NCBI GenBank assembly: GCA_963969395.1
Contig: OZ017804.1
Location: forward strand, 3,720,001 to 3,784,000
Length of the DNA: 64,000 nucleotides
Direction of reading: 5' to 3'
Source: Pseudoscleropodium purum
Taxonomy: Eukaryota; Streptophyta; Bryopsida; Hypnales; Brachytheciaceae
A program made the translations under genes and the position numbers. This document shows positions 11,930 to 22,498 of the stretch, piece after piece; within the stretch, counting starts at the first letter, position 1; every line of letters starts with the position of its first letter. The notes beneath the pieces are model-generated. The model did no database searches. It had not been told where the DNA came from and was given only the letters and a program-made list of their open reading frames with translations.

Positions 11930-12125
11930 ACAAGGGGCAAAGCAAAAGTGACAATGCGGAAGGCCCGTCCGCCCCATCGAACGGCCCCAAACCGTCCGCC
12001 CGATCGGACGGGCCAGGGGTCGCGGACGCATCGACCGTCTGCCTCCCCGAAACCCTCGAGCCCCATCCGCCCGATCAAACGGCCATGGGCGAACAAATCA
12101 AGCGTCCGTCCGATCCAATTTATTT
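11930..12125. repeat. GTCCG/CGGAC array between kinase and UIM-like cargo
   Basis: This dense GTCCG/CGGAC block matches 1487-1675 in reverse. It lies just upstream of the kinase start codon at 11760, so it may also act as the promoter region of that cargo. Similarity to copy A ends near 12115, where copy A lacks the next two kilobases. Confidence 0.7.
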
Positions 12126-12713
12126 TCCATATTTTAAAATAGAATCTAAAAAAAAACCACTAATTGTCTAATTTGGGCATTTCTTCATACCAATAAGAAA
12201 TCATTTTAGTTTTTAGCAATCGTTGAATGAAAAATAAAAAAATTTCAAATATTCAAATAATTCAATCCTTCATAAATTAATTAGAAATACATTTATACCA
12301 TTTACAAGTTTCTAAATGTAATAAACACACAACAATAATTTCAAAATACACACCATGCTAGTACATATTTAACCTCGAATGCTAAATTCAAAAATAGACA
12401 TAATATGGCTCTTACAAAGTTACATTTCTTCTTCATATTTTTATTATTTATCAAAGTCGCTTATAGCCGTATACATCAACGCTATTATAAAATAATACAA
12501 TGATGTCTTCAACAATATGCTTGCCTACATACATACTTGGTGTACACTATTACACAACACTTTTTGAAAAAGTGAACAAAATTGTTGTTCAAAATTATTC
12601 TATTCATTTAAAATTTTGTACTACTTCTACCAATCTAGTGCTCTATACTTGTCGTGAGAGTAAAAATGAGAAAATTAAGCAAATACATGCTCACTATATA
12701 CTTGCATGCTATT
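12126..12713. other. AT-rich spacer, no gene
   Basis: This AT-rich spacer lies downstream of the UIM-like cargo gene. I see only short frames and no motif. It probably holds the 3' untranslated part of that gene. Confidence 0.5.
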
Positions 12714-13976
12714 TTATTTGGAATCTGAATCGGACTCAAATTGTTGACCGCTGCCTCTTCTTTGTACTCCAATGAACGGACCACTTCCATAGTTTCCGTG
12801 ATATCCACTCGGTGCATCTCGTTGTCCATAATTTGAACCTCCAAAAGTAGGAGGAGGAACTGGAGTAGTAGCCTCTGATCCTCTTTCATTTGAAGCCCCA
12901 TAATAAGAGGCCCCATGATGCCCGTATGAATCACTTCTAGTTGATCCCGGATAGTATTGGGCGCTTCCGTGAAGAGAGCAACTATACTGCGGGGTTACAT
13001 GGCTTCCTCCACTACCTTCGGAGCCCACTTGAGTGGGCGTCGTATAATATGAACTAGATTCACTAGACCTACCATAGTGCATGTTGCCATAGCTACCTGC
13101 TCCATCTTGAGAGCCAATTTCAGGGGGAGTGCCATAATGAGAATCAACTGCACTTAAACCACCATAATGCATGGATCCATAGTTCCCTCTTCCACCTTCA
13201 TATCTATTTTGAGGATAGTAACCAGAGTATGAACCACCTCTTTCTTGTTCAGATTCTCGCGTTCCATGTTCATGTCCGTAGAACCCACCATGTCTATCTT
13301 GCTGTCCACGATCTTGAAGGCTTCTGCATATTGCCTCTTGCATTTGTTGTTCGAATTCAATTCGTTCTCGTTCTTCTACCCGCTCGTGCCTAACTCCAAA
13401 TGTGACAGGCGCTTGCATATCATCATCATCATTGTCATCTGTCCACGCATCTTCAGCATCTCGTAGAACAACTGAAGGTTGTTGAAGATAACCTCGATTA
13501 GACCACTCTAGCATGCAATCGCTTGCGCCCCTCCACTGTGTATCTATAACGGCATCCGTGCGCGTATAGTTCTCCACATTACGACTTGTAACGGTACGCC
13601 AGTCCACGTCCTTGTGAAGTACAATCTCTGCCCAAACCATTACCATAACATTATAATTCATTATATTTGGTTTGGCGCTTTTAATGCCAAGAACTCGATG
13701 CACTTGTATGTATCGTTGTTTGAAGTGGTCACTTTGGCACGTAGACATTTGTCCTTCCTAACGTGGCGCTTGGTGCTCTACACGTTCACGTCGCCAAAGT
13801 TTTTGAATGTAAGTCATTTTCACATACTTCTTGCACATTGAGCAATCCCACACTCTTGTTGGTTCTTCTTCCCATCCCGGTTCACCCATGCACAATGGAT
13901 CGGCCCAAGCATCCCAATCGAACAATTGGAGTCTTCCCTTTCGACTACTTTTTTTGGGTGTTTTATCTTTCGGCAT
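12714..13976 (-). pseudogene. UIM-like motif / Tyr-Gly-Ser-rich cargo protein
   Basis: Start chosen at ATG 13976 (MPKDKTPKKSSRKG). The frame runs to a TAG at 13758-13760, continues in phase to an ATG at 13748 and ends at 12714, giving about 420 residues with one internal stop. The N-terminal module contains W-D-C-S-M-C-K-K-Y-V-K-M and later WAEIVLHKDVDWRT. The same module opens the RING cargo protein at 17230 (MCRNYVKM, then YAELILKRKIDWST). Near the middle lies MQEAICRSLQD, which fits the ubiquitin-interacting motif pattern (hydrophobic-x-x-A-x-x-x-S-x-x-acidic) and is preceded by a Glu/Arg helix. The C-terminal 200 residues are prion-like, with imperfect YGNMHYGxSS repeats. Function is unknown. 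The UIM is a pattern match, not proof. Confidence 0.6.
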
Positions 13977-14214
13977 GATGAAGCCGAAGCAAAGAGAATG
14001 AAACAATTAGAAAGCTTAAGAACCAAATTTTGATTTAATTAATTAATTAAAATTTTACAAGCGTGAAATTTGTGAAAATTTGTAACAATGCCACAACAAT
14101 CGTTCACTCAAAGCGAAAGGGGCGCGCAGAGCTACCAATGCACTGGTCCGCCCACTCCAAAAGAGAACGATTGTTCGGAATGAGCCGTCCGCCTCCCCAT
14201 ATATATATATATAT

Positions 14215-14378
14215 ATGTGGACGCCCCGAGGCGGACGTCCAAATCATGCGGACCACATCAGTCCGCGTGTCAATCGGACGGCCGTAACCGGGTGGACGGA
14301 TATCGAGGCGGATAGGGCGGACGGACAGGGCAGACGGGTATCAGGGCGGACAAGGCGAACGGCTCATCTTAAACCCTA
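14215..14378. repeat. GTCCG/CGGAC array upstream of UIM-like cargo
   Basis: A dense run of CGGAC words follows a short AT microsatellite at 14198-14216. The array ends in a TTAAACCCTAAACC telomere-like word and then passes into the 150-base block shared with 660-812. It has the same style as the other arrays of the element. Confidence 0.7.
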
Positions 14379-14379
14379 A

Positions 14380-14530
14380 ACCTAATGAAGCAAATTGTTC
14401 TTTTTTCAAAATTCCACGGTATAGATGTTTAACCCCTAAAGTTCTTTTCACTAAAAACACTTCAAAACTGCCATTACTAGTGCAAATACCAAGTCGTAGA
14501 AGAAAAATACTTTGGGGCATATGTAACCAT
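14380..14530. repeat. 150-base block inverted relative to 660-812
   Basis: This block matches 660-812 in reverse with few differences, including the words TATAGATGTTTAACCCC and GCCATTACTAGTGC. It marks the outer limit of detectable homology between the two inverted copies of the large transposon. Confidence 0.8.
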
Positions 14531-14539
14531 AGGATCTTG

Positions 14540-16740
14540 TAGTAAATTAATTGGAAAAGATGTGGAAAAAATTTTAGACAAATCCACCATTTGAATTGTA
14601 AGATATTAGATATTGAATGTTTCATTTAAGGGGGCTACTCAATTATGTCTATTAATGAACAATTGGTAGGCTAACAAACCTAACTTAGCATGTATTTTAA
14701 TATTTGTTGCAATTATTTTAGGAATATTATAACATAACACTATTATAATATTCTTATAAATGATATAATACTAAATCATTTCAAAATCAACAACATTTGA
14801 ATACAATCTGTCAATCTTGTCTTCCATACTTCTTTAATGATATATATATATAAATATATATACAAACATAAAATATATTAGATAAATCAACATGAACAAA
14901 TCAATGATTATATATTTCATAAATCTATTCTTCATCAATCAAATAAGAGTGCATGTTCAAATATAGACAAAGATGATTTCTCCATTTGTTCCCAAAAAAT
15001 AAATAAACAAATAGAGAAAGATATGAAGTGAATGTTACTTGGAGAATTGAAGGGAAAGAAATTGAAGTACTCAATTGCATTTTATTAAATTGGAAAATTG
15101 CATGTAGATGGCATGAATTAATCTTCATAGATGCTAAACTCATACGAGTTGCATTTCAACATTTATGATTTATGCAATTGATTGAATTGAAAGCTCTTCT
15201 AATTACATTTTCAAATTTTCGATTCAATCATTCAAATTTGCAAGAGTGATTTATAATAGATTTATAACTTTAAATGTGAAAGCATTCAATGCCTTTATGC
15301 GTTTGTTCATCAATATATTAATTTTAAATAAATAATATATATTTTTTATAACATATGCATAAACCATTGCATTAAAAAAAAAACTAAGAGCCAAGCCAAA
15401 TAGGCTGGTCAAATGAAAAGAACAAGAGAATAAGAGCCCTACGAGACAGAAAAAAAAGGAAAAAAAAGAAAATATCAAAAGGATTCAAAGGAAGGAATAA
15501 GATGCATTCTTGCAAGATTGTAGAATATATAATGATTTCAAAATCCAAACACAAATATATTTTCTATTTTAATGAGAGTCAAAAATGAACTACCTTGCTC
15601 TCAAAGATTGTACAATGTACACGTTATACAAAATGAACATATAACAGAAAGAGTAGAAGACATCGTTTATCATGATTGAAAACTGAAATGATTTTTTTTT
15701 CTATGTAGAATATTTTATGAAATGTAACAATGTATTTAATTATCATAGTAATTGGTAGAAATCTTTGTGCAATACATAGAAACATTTCATTCATGTGGAG
15801 TTTTTTCATTTATTTAGGATTAAAATTGAAATATTATACTCTACAAAGTACAAACTGAAAACAATATCATATACCTAAGTTCAAAAGTTTGCAATTGTTT
15901 CGTGAATTCATTTTGAAAACTCAAACAAAGAAATATTTTATAATCAATATCTTGTTCATTTGAATCATTTCAAAATTCAAATTCTGAATTCAATTCCTAT
16001 TTATAATAGAAATTATGTTTGTCAATTTTTTAGATCTTTAAACAATGAACCTTCTTATTTAAAATTAATATTTAAAAACATTTGAAATAAGAATATTGGA
16101 ATTACCCTTCAAAATAAATATAGCACATGTATAAGTGTATAATGTATTCTACTCAACCAACTCAAGTAACAAATTTTTCTATGTTTTTAAGGAAAAATAT
16201 AGCCATACATGATTTGAAAGTTAAAACATTGATTCTTTTTCTTTGTTTTCAAATCTAATCAAAATTTCATTAAAAAATATGAAAGACTTGATGTTCATTT
16301 GAAGATCGTGATGCACTTTTAATGAGAAATCACAACCTTTCATTAAATATCATGAGGTTGAAATCCATTAAATTGTTATTCTAATTATGTATTGGGGCCT
16401 TTTTTTAAAATTTCATTTGCTTACAATGAAAATGGAATTGATTATTTCTGCAAAACATTTGATTTCCTAATGAACTTTAAAAAAATCCCCACCATCATCA
16501 GATCTTCTCAAAACCTATTTAAAGGGATAATATCAGTAAATAATCCAAACATATTCAACTTAACCACATTCCCTTCATTCGTAAAACAATTTAGGGGAGA
16601 AAAGAAAAGGTTTAGGGTAATTAGGGTATAGGGTTTAGGGTTTACATTTTTTTTTTTTAAAATGATAAATCAATTACATTGATCCTCATTTAGCAGTGAT
16701 TATTAGGCTGTTTTATTTTTGAAATGTTACCGCTCTTTTT
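14540..16740. other. AT-rich middle of the large element, no gene seen
   Basis: Very AT-rich DNA without a convincing frame. A cluster of TTTAGGG-like words at 16614-16645 looks like a short interstitial telomere-type repeat. I find no transposase motifs here, though a decayed intron-rich gene could escape reading by eye. Confidence 0.45.
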
Positions 16741-16782
16741 GAATAATAATGGCCTCATAGGATGCACCAATGGACAGCTGGG

Positions 16783-17012
16783 CGGACGCCGTCGGCGGTC
16801 AGTGTTTAAGTGGGGCGGTCGGCGTGTTCAAAGCGCGGACGACGTCGAAAGGCGGACAGTCCGGGCAGACACGGCAGTCGGACGGGGCGGTCGGACAAGG
16901 CGACGGGCGGACGGCGCGTCCGCTGCCGAAGCGGACATCGTTGGTCCGCGCGGCGGACGTGAGGTTCGGGGCCGCTTCGTGCGGTCTGGGGCAGGTGCGG
17001 CAGCGGACGACT
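16783..17012. repeat. GTCCG/CGGAC array upstream of RING cargo
   Basis: A GC-rich run of CGGAC and GTCCG words lies just before the ATG at 17230. The position mirrors that of the arrays before the kinase and the UIM-like gene, so each cargo gene of the element has an array in its upstream region. Confidence 0.72.
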
Positions 17013-17229
17013 ATAAGGGTGGAGTGACTTTCATTTCTTCTCACTTCAATTCTACTTCGGTGCCAAGTTGGATGTGCTACTATTGCTTTATGCGTTGGTT
17101 GCTCCTACGTGGTGGAGAGTTGGGGTCCTCTATCTTTTGTTACTGTGTTGCGATTGATGCCATCACTTTTGACTATCACGTGAGATTTTTTTATTCACTT
17201 CAATTGGTTATTGAATCCAATTGACAATC

Positions 17230-20200
17230 ATGAACGGCGAAGGTGATCGAAATATGGATGGGGTGACTCGGGGAAGCGAAGCCAAGAAAAAGAGCAAAGT
17301 GAAGGGGGCTACACATGACCTTTGGCTTGACATTTTAAATAACCCTACAATTAAAGTAGAGAGCAGGTGGGAAGATGAAGATGTGGAGTATTGGACATCA
17401 AAAATGTGTAGGAACTATGTTAAAATGTACCACATTGACAAGTTTTGGCCTTAAGAGTCGCACAAGAGTCATACATGGGATTTTTGTTGTAAACCATGGA
17501 CTTGCAACAACAAACATTTTGTCCATCGACCTGAGGAAGTGTGGCGTGTTCTATTCGGAAACAAGCGCAGAAACAAAGGCTATATTAATTATAGCGTGGC
17601 GTGTATGGTTTACGCTGAACTTATATTAAAGCGCAAGATCGATTGGAGCACGTTTCCGACAACAACAACTTGCCCACTTTTACTTGAAGCCAATCAAAAG
17701 GACATTCCCGACTTGTACAATTCAGAGGGAAAAACAGAAAAAGTATTAAAAAATACTATTGAGGTGAAAATGGATGGTGTGGAGAAAGCCTCAAATGTTG
17801 AAGAATTACGGTCTGTACAATCTCCAACAAAAGTAATCAATGAAAGCTCTTCAAAAAATGTGGGGAAAGATGTGGAGAAAGATGTAGAGGCGCAGAAGGG
17901 TGAAGTCTTTTCCACAGCTCCAATGCGTTTGACCTTTACACCAAATGTTGCGGCACAAACGCAAACGGAGTTTGTAAACGAAAGCAATGTTTGCACGGAA
18001 CGCAGGGAAACTTCAAAAAGTAAAGTAGACGAAGTCTTAGTGGAGAAAGTGGCAAAGGCTAATGCCACAATTGATAGTCTGATAGCCAACAATTGTTTTG
18101 ATAGTTTGGTCTACAAATCTCCGCCTATGCATCGAGGCGTTGAATCTAGTCCAGCGTTAAGTTTAGAAGACAAAGTACATACGCCTCATGGACAAGGTGT
18201 AACGATTGATAATATATCCTCATTATGGAGTTCCGAGCGTAAAAGGCGGGCGGAGGAGTTTCCGTTTACAACATCATTGCCAAGTCCTCTACATCGAACC
18301 TTGCAAGACATGTCCAATCCAAAACAATTGGAAAATCTTTTGAAGCTCTCAGTTCAATTTGCTAACCTTCATGAAGAAATAGGCAGATCGTCTAACCCCG
18401 ATGATGGTACTACTGCTGTTCCAATGAGTCCACTTGCAGATCCAAAGAATGTTGCACATATACTTGATACAGCTTTCAAAATGACGATGTCAGCTGAATT
18501 TTTAGCGAAAGTTGCTCCGACTTTTATGAATTTGGCCAAGAAGTTTTCTTTCATGGCACCAGAGATGTTGAAAGGTGCTATAGCATTTCAAAATCTCACG
18601 AAGACTTTCGGACCACTTTTCGAAGAAAGAGATGTTCACATACTACAATTGGTGGAATATGAGAAGAAAATTGTTGACCTTGGAGAGTGGAAACAAGGTG
18701 CAAAGTGTTGGAGTTGAAATTAAAGACTTCGGAGAGTGAGGTTGAACATTCAAATCAACAATCATCGAGGCAAATGGAGGAGTTGATGAAGATGTGTAAA
18801 CGGATTGCAAAATTATAAGGGACCTCCAAGAATCCGAGTGAGGTTGCAATCTCACCAGTGATTGTACTCGAAGACAGTCAAGAGATTCAAGTGAGTGAAG
18901 ATAAACTCTCTCTTCCTTTTGATAAGGCCGAAGCAAGCGACAACCCTACCATTGTGAATGTACAAGAAAGTCACGACATGAGCATGTTAAAAGCGACACA
19001 ACAACCATTAATGGAAAAGCTTTCATCCGTTTACGTGAATGCGGAGACGCAAACGGAGAGTTGTGACTTTGAAGAGTTGAAGCATAAATTAGAGGAGGCA
19101 ATTGAAGCAAAAGGAATCGTTGAATCCAAGTTGAATCGATTGCAATTGTCCTTGGATTTGAAGAAGTTTATGCCATCTAGTGACTTGGAGTCTCGATGGT
19201 TAGCATGGGTACAAAAACTCCAAGATAGACCCTCTGTAGTATCTCGAGCAATGGCAGGTCTTCAAACATTGGCAATGGAGTCGAATGGAAATTGCGATGC
19301 CATTCAAAGCTCTTTGAGTTGGTTCAAGACTATGTTTGACCAACATCCTTCTAAGGGATATACGGAGATCACATGTTGGGGAGACATAGATGCCATGTTT
19401 GAGCGGTTGAATCACACAAAAAAGGACCAAGCTCCACCTATCAATTGGGCCTTGGAAGTAGAGGAAGGATGGGTCCCTTACAACACACTTTCAGCACACA
19501 TCAATGTGAAAGACAAGGGAGTGGTGCATGCTTGTGATCCAGCCTCTCCAATCTTGGATGGTTGTTGTAGCCTTTGCCAAGGCCTCTTCGGACCGGAAGG
19601 TGCGGTAACCATGGGCCAATGTCGCCACACTTTCCATATCACTTGCATTGTAAAAACATCACTCATTCGTTCGGTGTGTGCCAAGTGTCGTAGTCCATTG
19701 AATGCTAGGTTCTACGAAATGTTTGGTATCTTGGAAGCTATGCCTCCAGGCCACGAGTACAATCGTTGGAATCTTCCTCTTGATCAAGCGCCGTACAAAT
19801 TTCAAAATTATCAACATTGGGGGAAGCCAATCCAATGGAATGCAAATGAACAGAGGCATGATTTGTACGAGGAATCTCAGCAACCATTGGATTTGGATGT
19901 GTGGATGACTCACAATAGAGAGGTGGAATTGCGGGCTCGAGGAATTGTAGATGACGCGGCCCGTGAAATGTTTTGTTGCAACATGGGGGGACATTGGAGC
20001 TTGCAACATGAAAAGTTCTTTTGTTTTCCAGATAAAAAAGTGGAGAGAGGACCAGAAGACAGTTGGGTGGAGGTGAACCATGGAAAAGAGTTCGATGAGC
20101 AGTATAAGGCATACGACCACACCCTCGTAGATAGGGCCCTTCTATTGTCGAAGTTGGAAGAGGCTGCAAAAGTTCGTGCTGTCTACGATACAAATGGACA

Positions 20201-20627
20201 AACAAGCACATGACATTCATCTATAGATGTGGCAGAAGCATTTGATAGGCGCATTGGCGATATTATAGGGCATTGGAAGGCTTTCCTATTGGATGGAGAC
20301 TGCCTTACAGTATGGCAAGGGAAAGGAGATGATGAAGTTGTTCAAGCGATGGTAGATCGTGTGGAGAGCAACTTAAGAACCTTGAAGGCAGACGAAGTTG
20401 ATTTATCACTGAAAAGAAAACAAAAAAGGAAGCGTGAAGAGGACGATGACTTCTCTCCAGAAACCAAGAAACAATTTCATAAGGTGGACATCGAAGTTCA
20501 ATCTGGAGGGCGAATAGTCCGTCCAAGTCAACAACGGTCAACTCATCAATCATCTGCTAAACTCCTCGGTACAACATATTTTCCTTTTGTTTTGGAAGAA
20601 GGTAGTGGTCCATTCGGTGGAAAGTAG
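17230..20627 (+). pseudogene. Coiled-coil RING-H2 cargo protein, four lesions
   Basis: One long reading frame of about 1,130 codons can be followed from ATG 17230 to TAG 20627. It is broken by a TAA at 17452-17454, a frame change near 18705, a TAA near 18816 and a TGA at 20211-20213. The N-terminal module (MCRNYVKM.., FGNKRRN.., YAELILKRKIDWS) resembles that of the cargo protein at 12714-13976. The middle is Lys/Glu-rich with twin ETQTE-type words and helix-forming stretches. A RING-H2 follows at about 19565-19695: C-S-L-C, then CRHTFHITC, then C-A-K-C. The tail has basic KRKQKRKREEDDD. RING-H2 domains usually recruit ubiquitin-conjugating enzymes; activity here is not shown. The residual openness suggests recent loss of function. 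Confidence 0.68.
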
Positions 20628-20639
20628 GATTTGAAGAGA

Positions 20640-20924
20640 ATTTTGTTTTTTAAAAACAATGGTCCTTTCACTGTTTAAAAATAAAAAAGAATGTGAAAGA
20701 TTTAGATCTTAAAAAGATTGTATAGGATTCAATAGTGATATTGGAACTATGTTTTCATGTATTTTGTTTATACATATATATTTATATATAAAGATGCTAT
20801 ATTTTCATTTGCATATAAAAATATTTTTATATGTACATCTTATTTTACGTAGATGCATTCATTTTTTATTGTGTAACATTCAAATTACATAACAATATAA
20901 AATTTTCTAATGACTAATGGCAAT
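20640..20924. other. AT-rich 3' flank of RING cargo
   Basis: AT-rich sequence with TATATATTTATATATA near 20772. It probably holds the 3' untranslated part of the cargo gene. No other feature is seen. Confidence 0.45.
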
Positions 20925-21098
20925 GCGAAGTCCGCCCCGTCTGGTCTATACGCCCAACCACCTCGGCCGTCCACCCCGCCCGTCCGCCCCGCCCCGTGTG
21001 TTCATCTTCCGACGGTGGGAGGGACGCTGCATCCGCTAGCATCCGTGCGTCCGGACATTCGGAAAACGGACGCTATTTTGGGACAGACGTTGAGATTC
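20925..21098. repeat. GTCCG subterminal array, right end of large element
   Basis: GTCCG/CGGAC words run to within ten bases of the CAACCCTG terminus. The last 60 bases match the right end of the MITE at 4316-4613, including GGAAAACGGACGCTATTTT. Confidence 0.78.
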
Positions 21099-21956
21099 GT
21101 CAACCCTGCTTCTAAATTTTTTTTTTCTATCCAAGCAACCACCTAGGCCACCTACCATGCGAGCAAGTACTTCCAAGGGGATTCGAACCTTGGATCTCAT
21201 GTTTGGAGGTTCAAGGTTCCAACCACTAAACCACCTAAATATGTAAGTGATTACATAAGAACTAAAATTTTATATGTTTAGTTTTTTCATTGTTTTTTCA
21301 TATGTTTTGTATTTTTAGCGGACTTCAAAGGTCATTTAGTCATAGTAGAACACATTTTTTCAAAAAAATTTGAACTAAAATTAGTTGTAAATTCAAACTA
21401 ACTTTCACCTTCAAAAATCCGTTTGTGATTTTAAGTCTCCAATAAAAAGTTATGGACAAAAATTAGAGAGGATATTTGAAAATGTCAAAATAAATATTCC
21501 TAACTACCCCTTTTTTATTTTTGTCTATAACTTTTGATTGGAGGATTGAAATCGCAAAAGGATTTTTGGAAGTGAAAGTTATCTTGAATTTACAACTTTT
21601 CTTAGTTCTAAGTTTTTTGAAATTTTTTATTCTACTATGCGAGAATGGACTCCAAAGTCTGCTGAATTGAAAAAAGACTGAATTTTACATGATTAATTTT
21701 TTTTTAAATCTTTATACTTAGATTCTCAAATATTCCAAAAAGATTCCAAAAAGATTCCAAGGATTTCAAAAAGATTCTTAAAAGATTTCAAGTTCACCAA
21801 AAACTTGTTGATTTGGTCATTGCACTATTCAAATCAACAGAAAGAATTTTCCATTTTGTTGATTTTCACATAAAGTTGCAAAATGGTCATTCTACTATCC
21901 CAAATAACAAAAATCAATTGAATTTTTGTTGTTTTGGTCGTGCATTTCCAGTAGTG

Positions 21957-22217
21957 GAAGTACAACAAGAATGGTTCACCAAGGCTATCTATGAGATGTC
22001 AAATGTAGAAAGGAAGCAACTTACTATTTTTAGCACCGAACTTGAGTTCTTTGGCAGATCTCACATTTTGGTTGTCTTGCTAGATTGGGTGGATGACCCT
22101 TGCCTCCAAGCAAGAATATGCTTCAACCATTTTTTCCTATTACCATATAATTCATATGAAACCATGGATAAAATGATAAAATACTCAACCATAGACACTA
22201 GCTATGGTAGAGTTTAA
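21957..22217 (+). pseudogene. HECT pseudogene, last part with catalytic-Cys region
   Basis: The frame that stops at 9541 resumes here after the nested transposons. VQQEWFTKAIYEMSNVERKQL matches the W-F-W-x-x-x-x-x-S-x-E-E-R helix of the HECT C-lobe. The end, ARICFNHFFLLPYNSYETM, matches the T-C-F-N-x-L-x-L-P-x-Y-x-S-x-E block that carries the catalytic cysteine, and a TAA follows at 22217. In HECT ligases this cysteine accepts ubiquitin from the E2 before transfer to substrate. The segment LDWVDDPCLQ replaces the usual L-P-x-A-x-T lead-in. With the CACTA element present the gene cannot be read through. Confidence 0.75.
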
Positions 22218-22498
22218 ACTTTTCAGCTAGTGTAGTTCAACTCTAGTTATGCTCATGATCTGTTGTCGTAATAGTAACTACTAGCAGCTTGTAGAATCTA
22301 GTAATGAATAGATACCTACTTGATAGCTCAATGACACAATGACCAAAAGGGTGTGTTCACTTTTGAAGTAGTAGTACACACAAATGTCCTCTTGGATTCA
22401 TTGCTTCAAAATGCTAAGAAAACCATAATGATTTCATGACACCATTGTTCGGAAAAGGATTGACTAAGATTCAATAGAAGAAAGATTGATACTCACAT
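22218..22498. other. No gene seen
   Basis: This would be the 3' flank of the HECT-like pseudogene. There are no recognisable repeats or frames. Confidence 0.4.

Larger units (their letters stand above)
9740..21108. mobile_element. Large hAT-like element with gene cargo, 11,369 bp
   Basis: The left end is CAGGGTTGACACGACGTCC and the right end, reversed, CAGGGTTGACGAATCTCAACG, so the shared terminus is CAGGGTTGAC. Perfect 8-bp duplications CTTCTAAA lie at 9732-9739 and 21109-21116. Inside are a kinase pseudogene (-), a UIM-like/low-complexity gene (-), an AT-rich middle, and a RING-H2 coiled-coil reading frame (+). GTCCG arrays occur at both ends and between the genes. None of the frames shows a hAT transposase (no BED finger, no DDE/hATC region that I can recognise), so it was presumably moved by a transposase made elsewhere. 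Three MITEs in the window join its left-type and right-type ends, which supports treating 9740-21108 as one unit. Confidence 0.85.
9542..21956. mobile_element. CACTA element interrupted by the 11.4-kb element
   Basis: The left end reads CACTGCAAGAAAATTCATG and the right end, reversed, CACTACTGGAAATGCACG. Both continue into an ACCAAAACAACAAAA motif. The 3-bp flank GAA is present at 9539-9541 and 21957-21959, and removal of the element restores a continuous HECT-like frame (..NTINE then VQQEWF..). CACTA-type ends with a 3-bp duplication define the CACTA/EnSpm superfamily. Its own sequence is only 9542-9739 plus 21117-21956, about 1 kb, non-autonomous and related to the element at 23808-25130 in reverse orientation. 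Confidence 0.88.

Noticed and set aside
17694..18092. Minus-strand 132-codon frame
   Set aside because: It is antisense to the RING cargo reading frame and has the Ser/Phe/Thr-rich composition expected of a shadow.
21180..21245. Functional tRNA gene in the CACTA fragment
   Set aside because: A- and B-box-like words are present, but acceptor and T-arm stems do not pair properly, so it is at most tRNA-derived.
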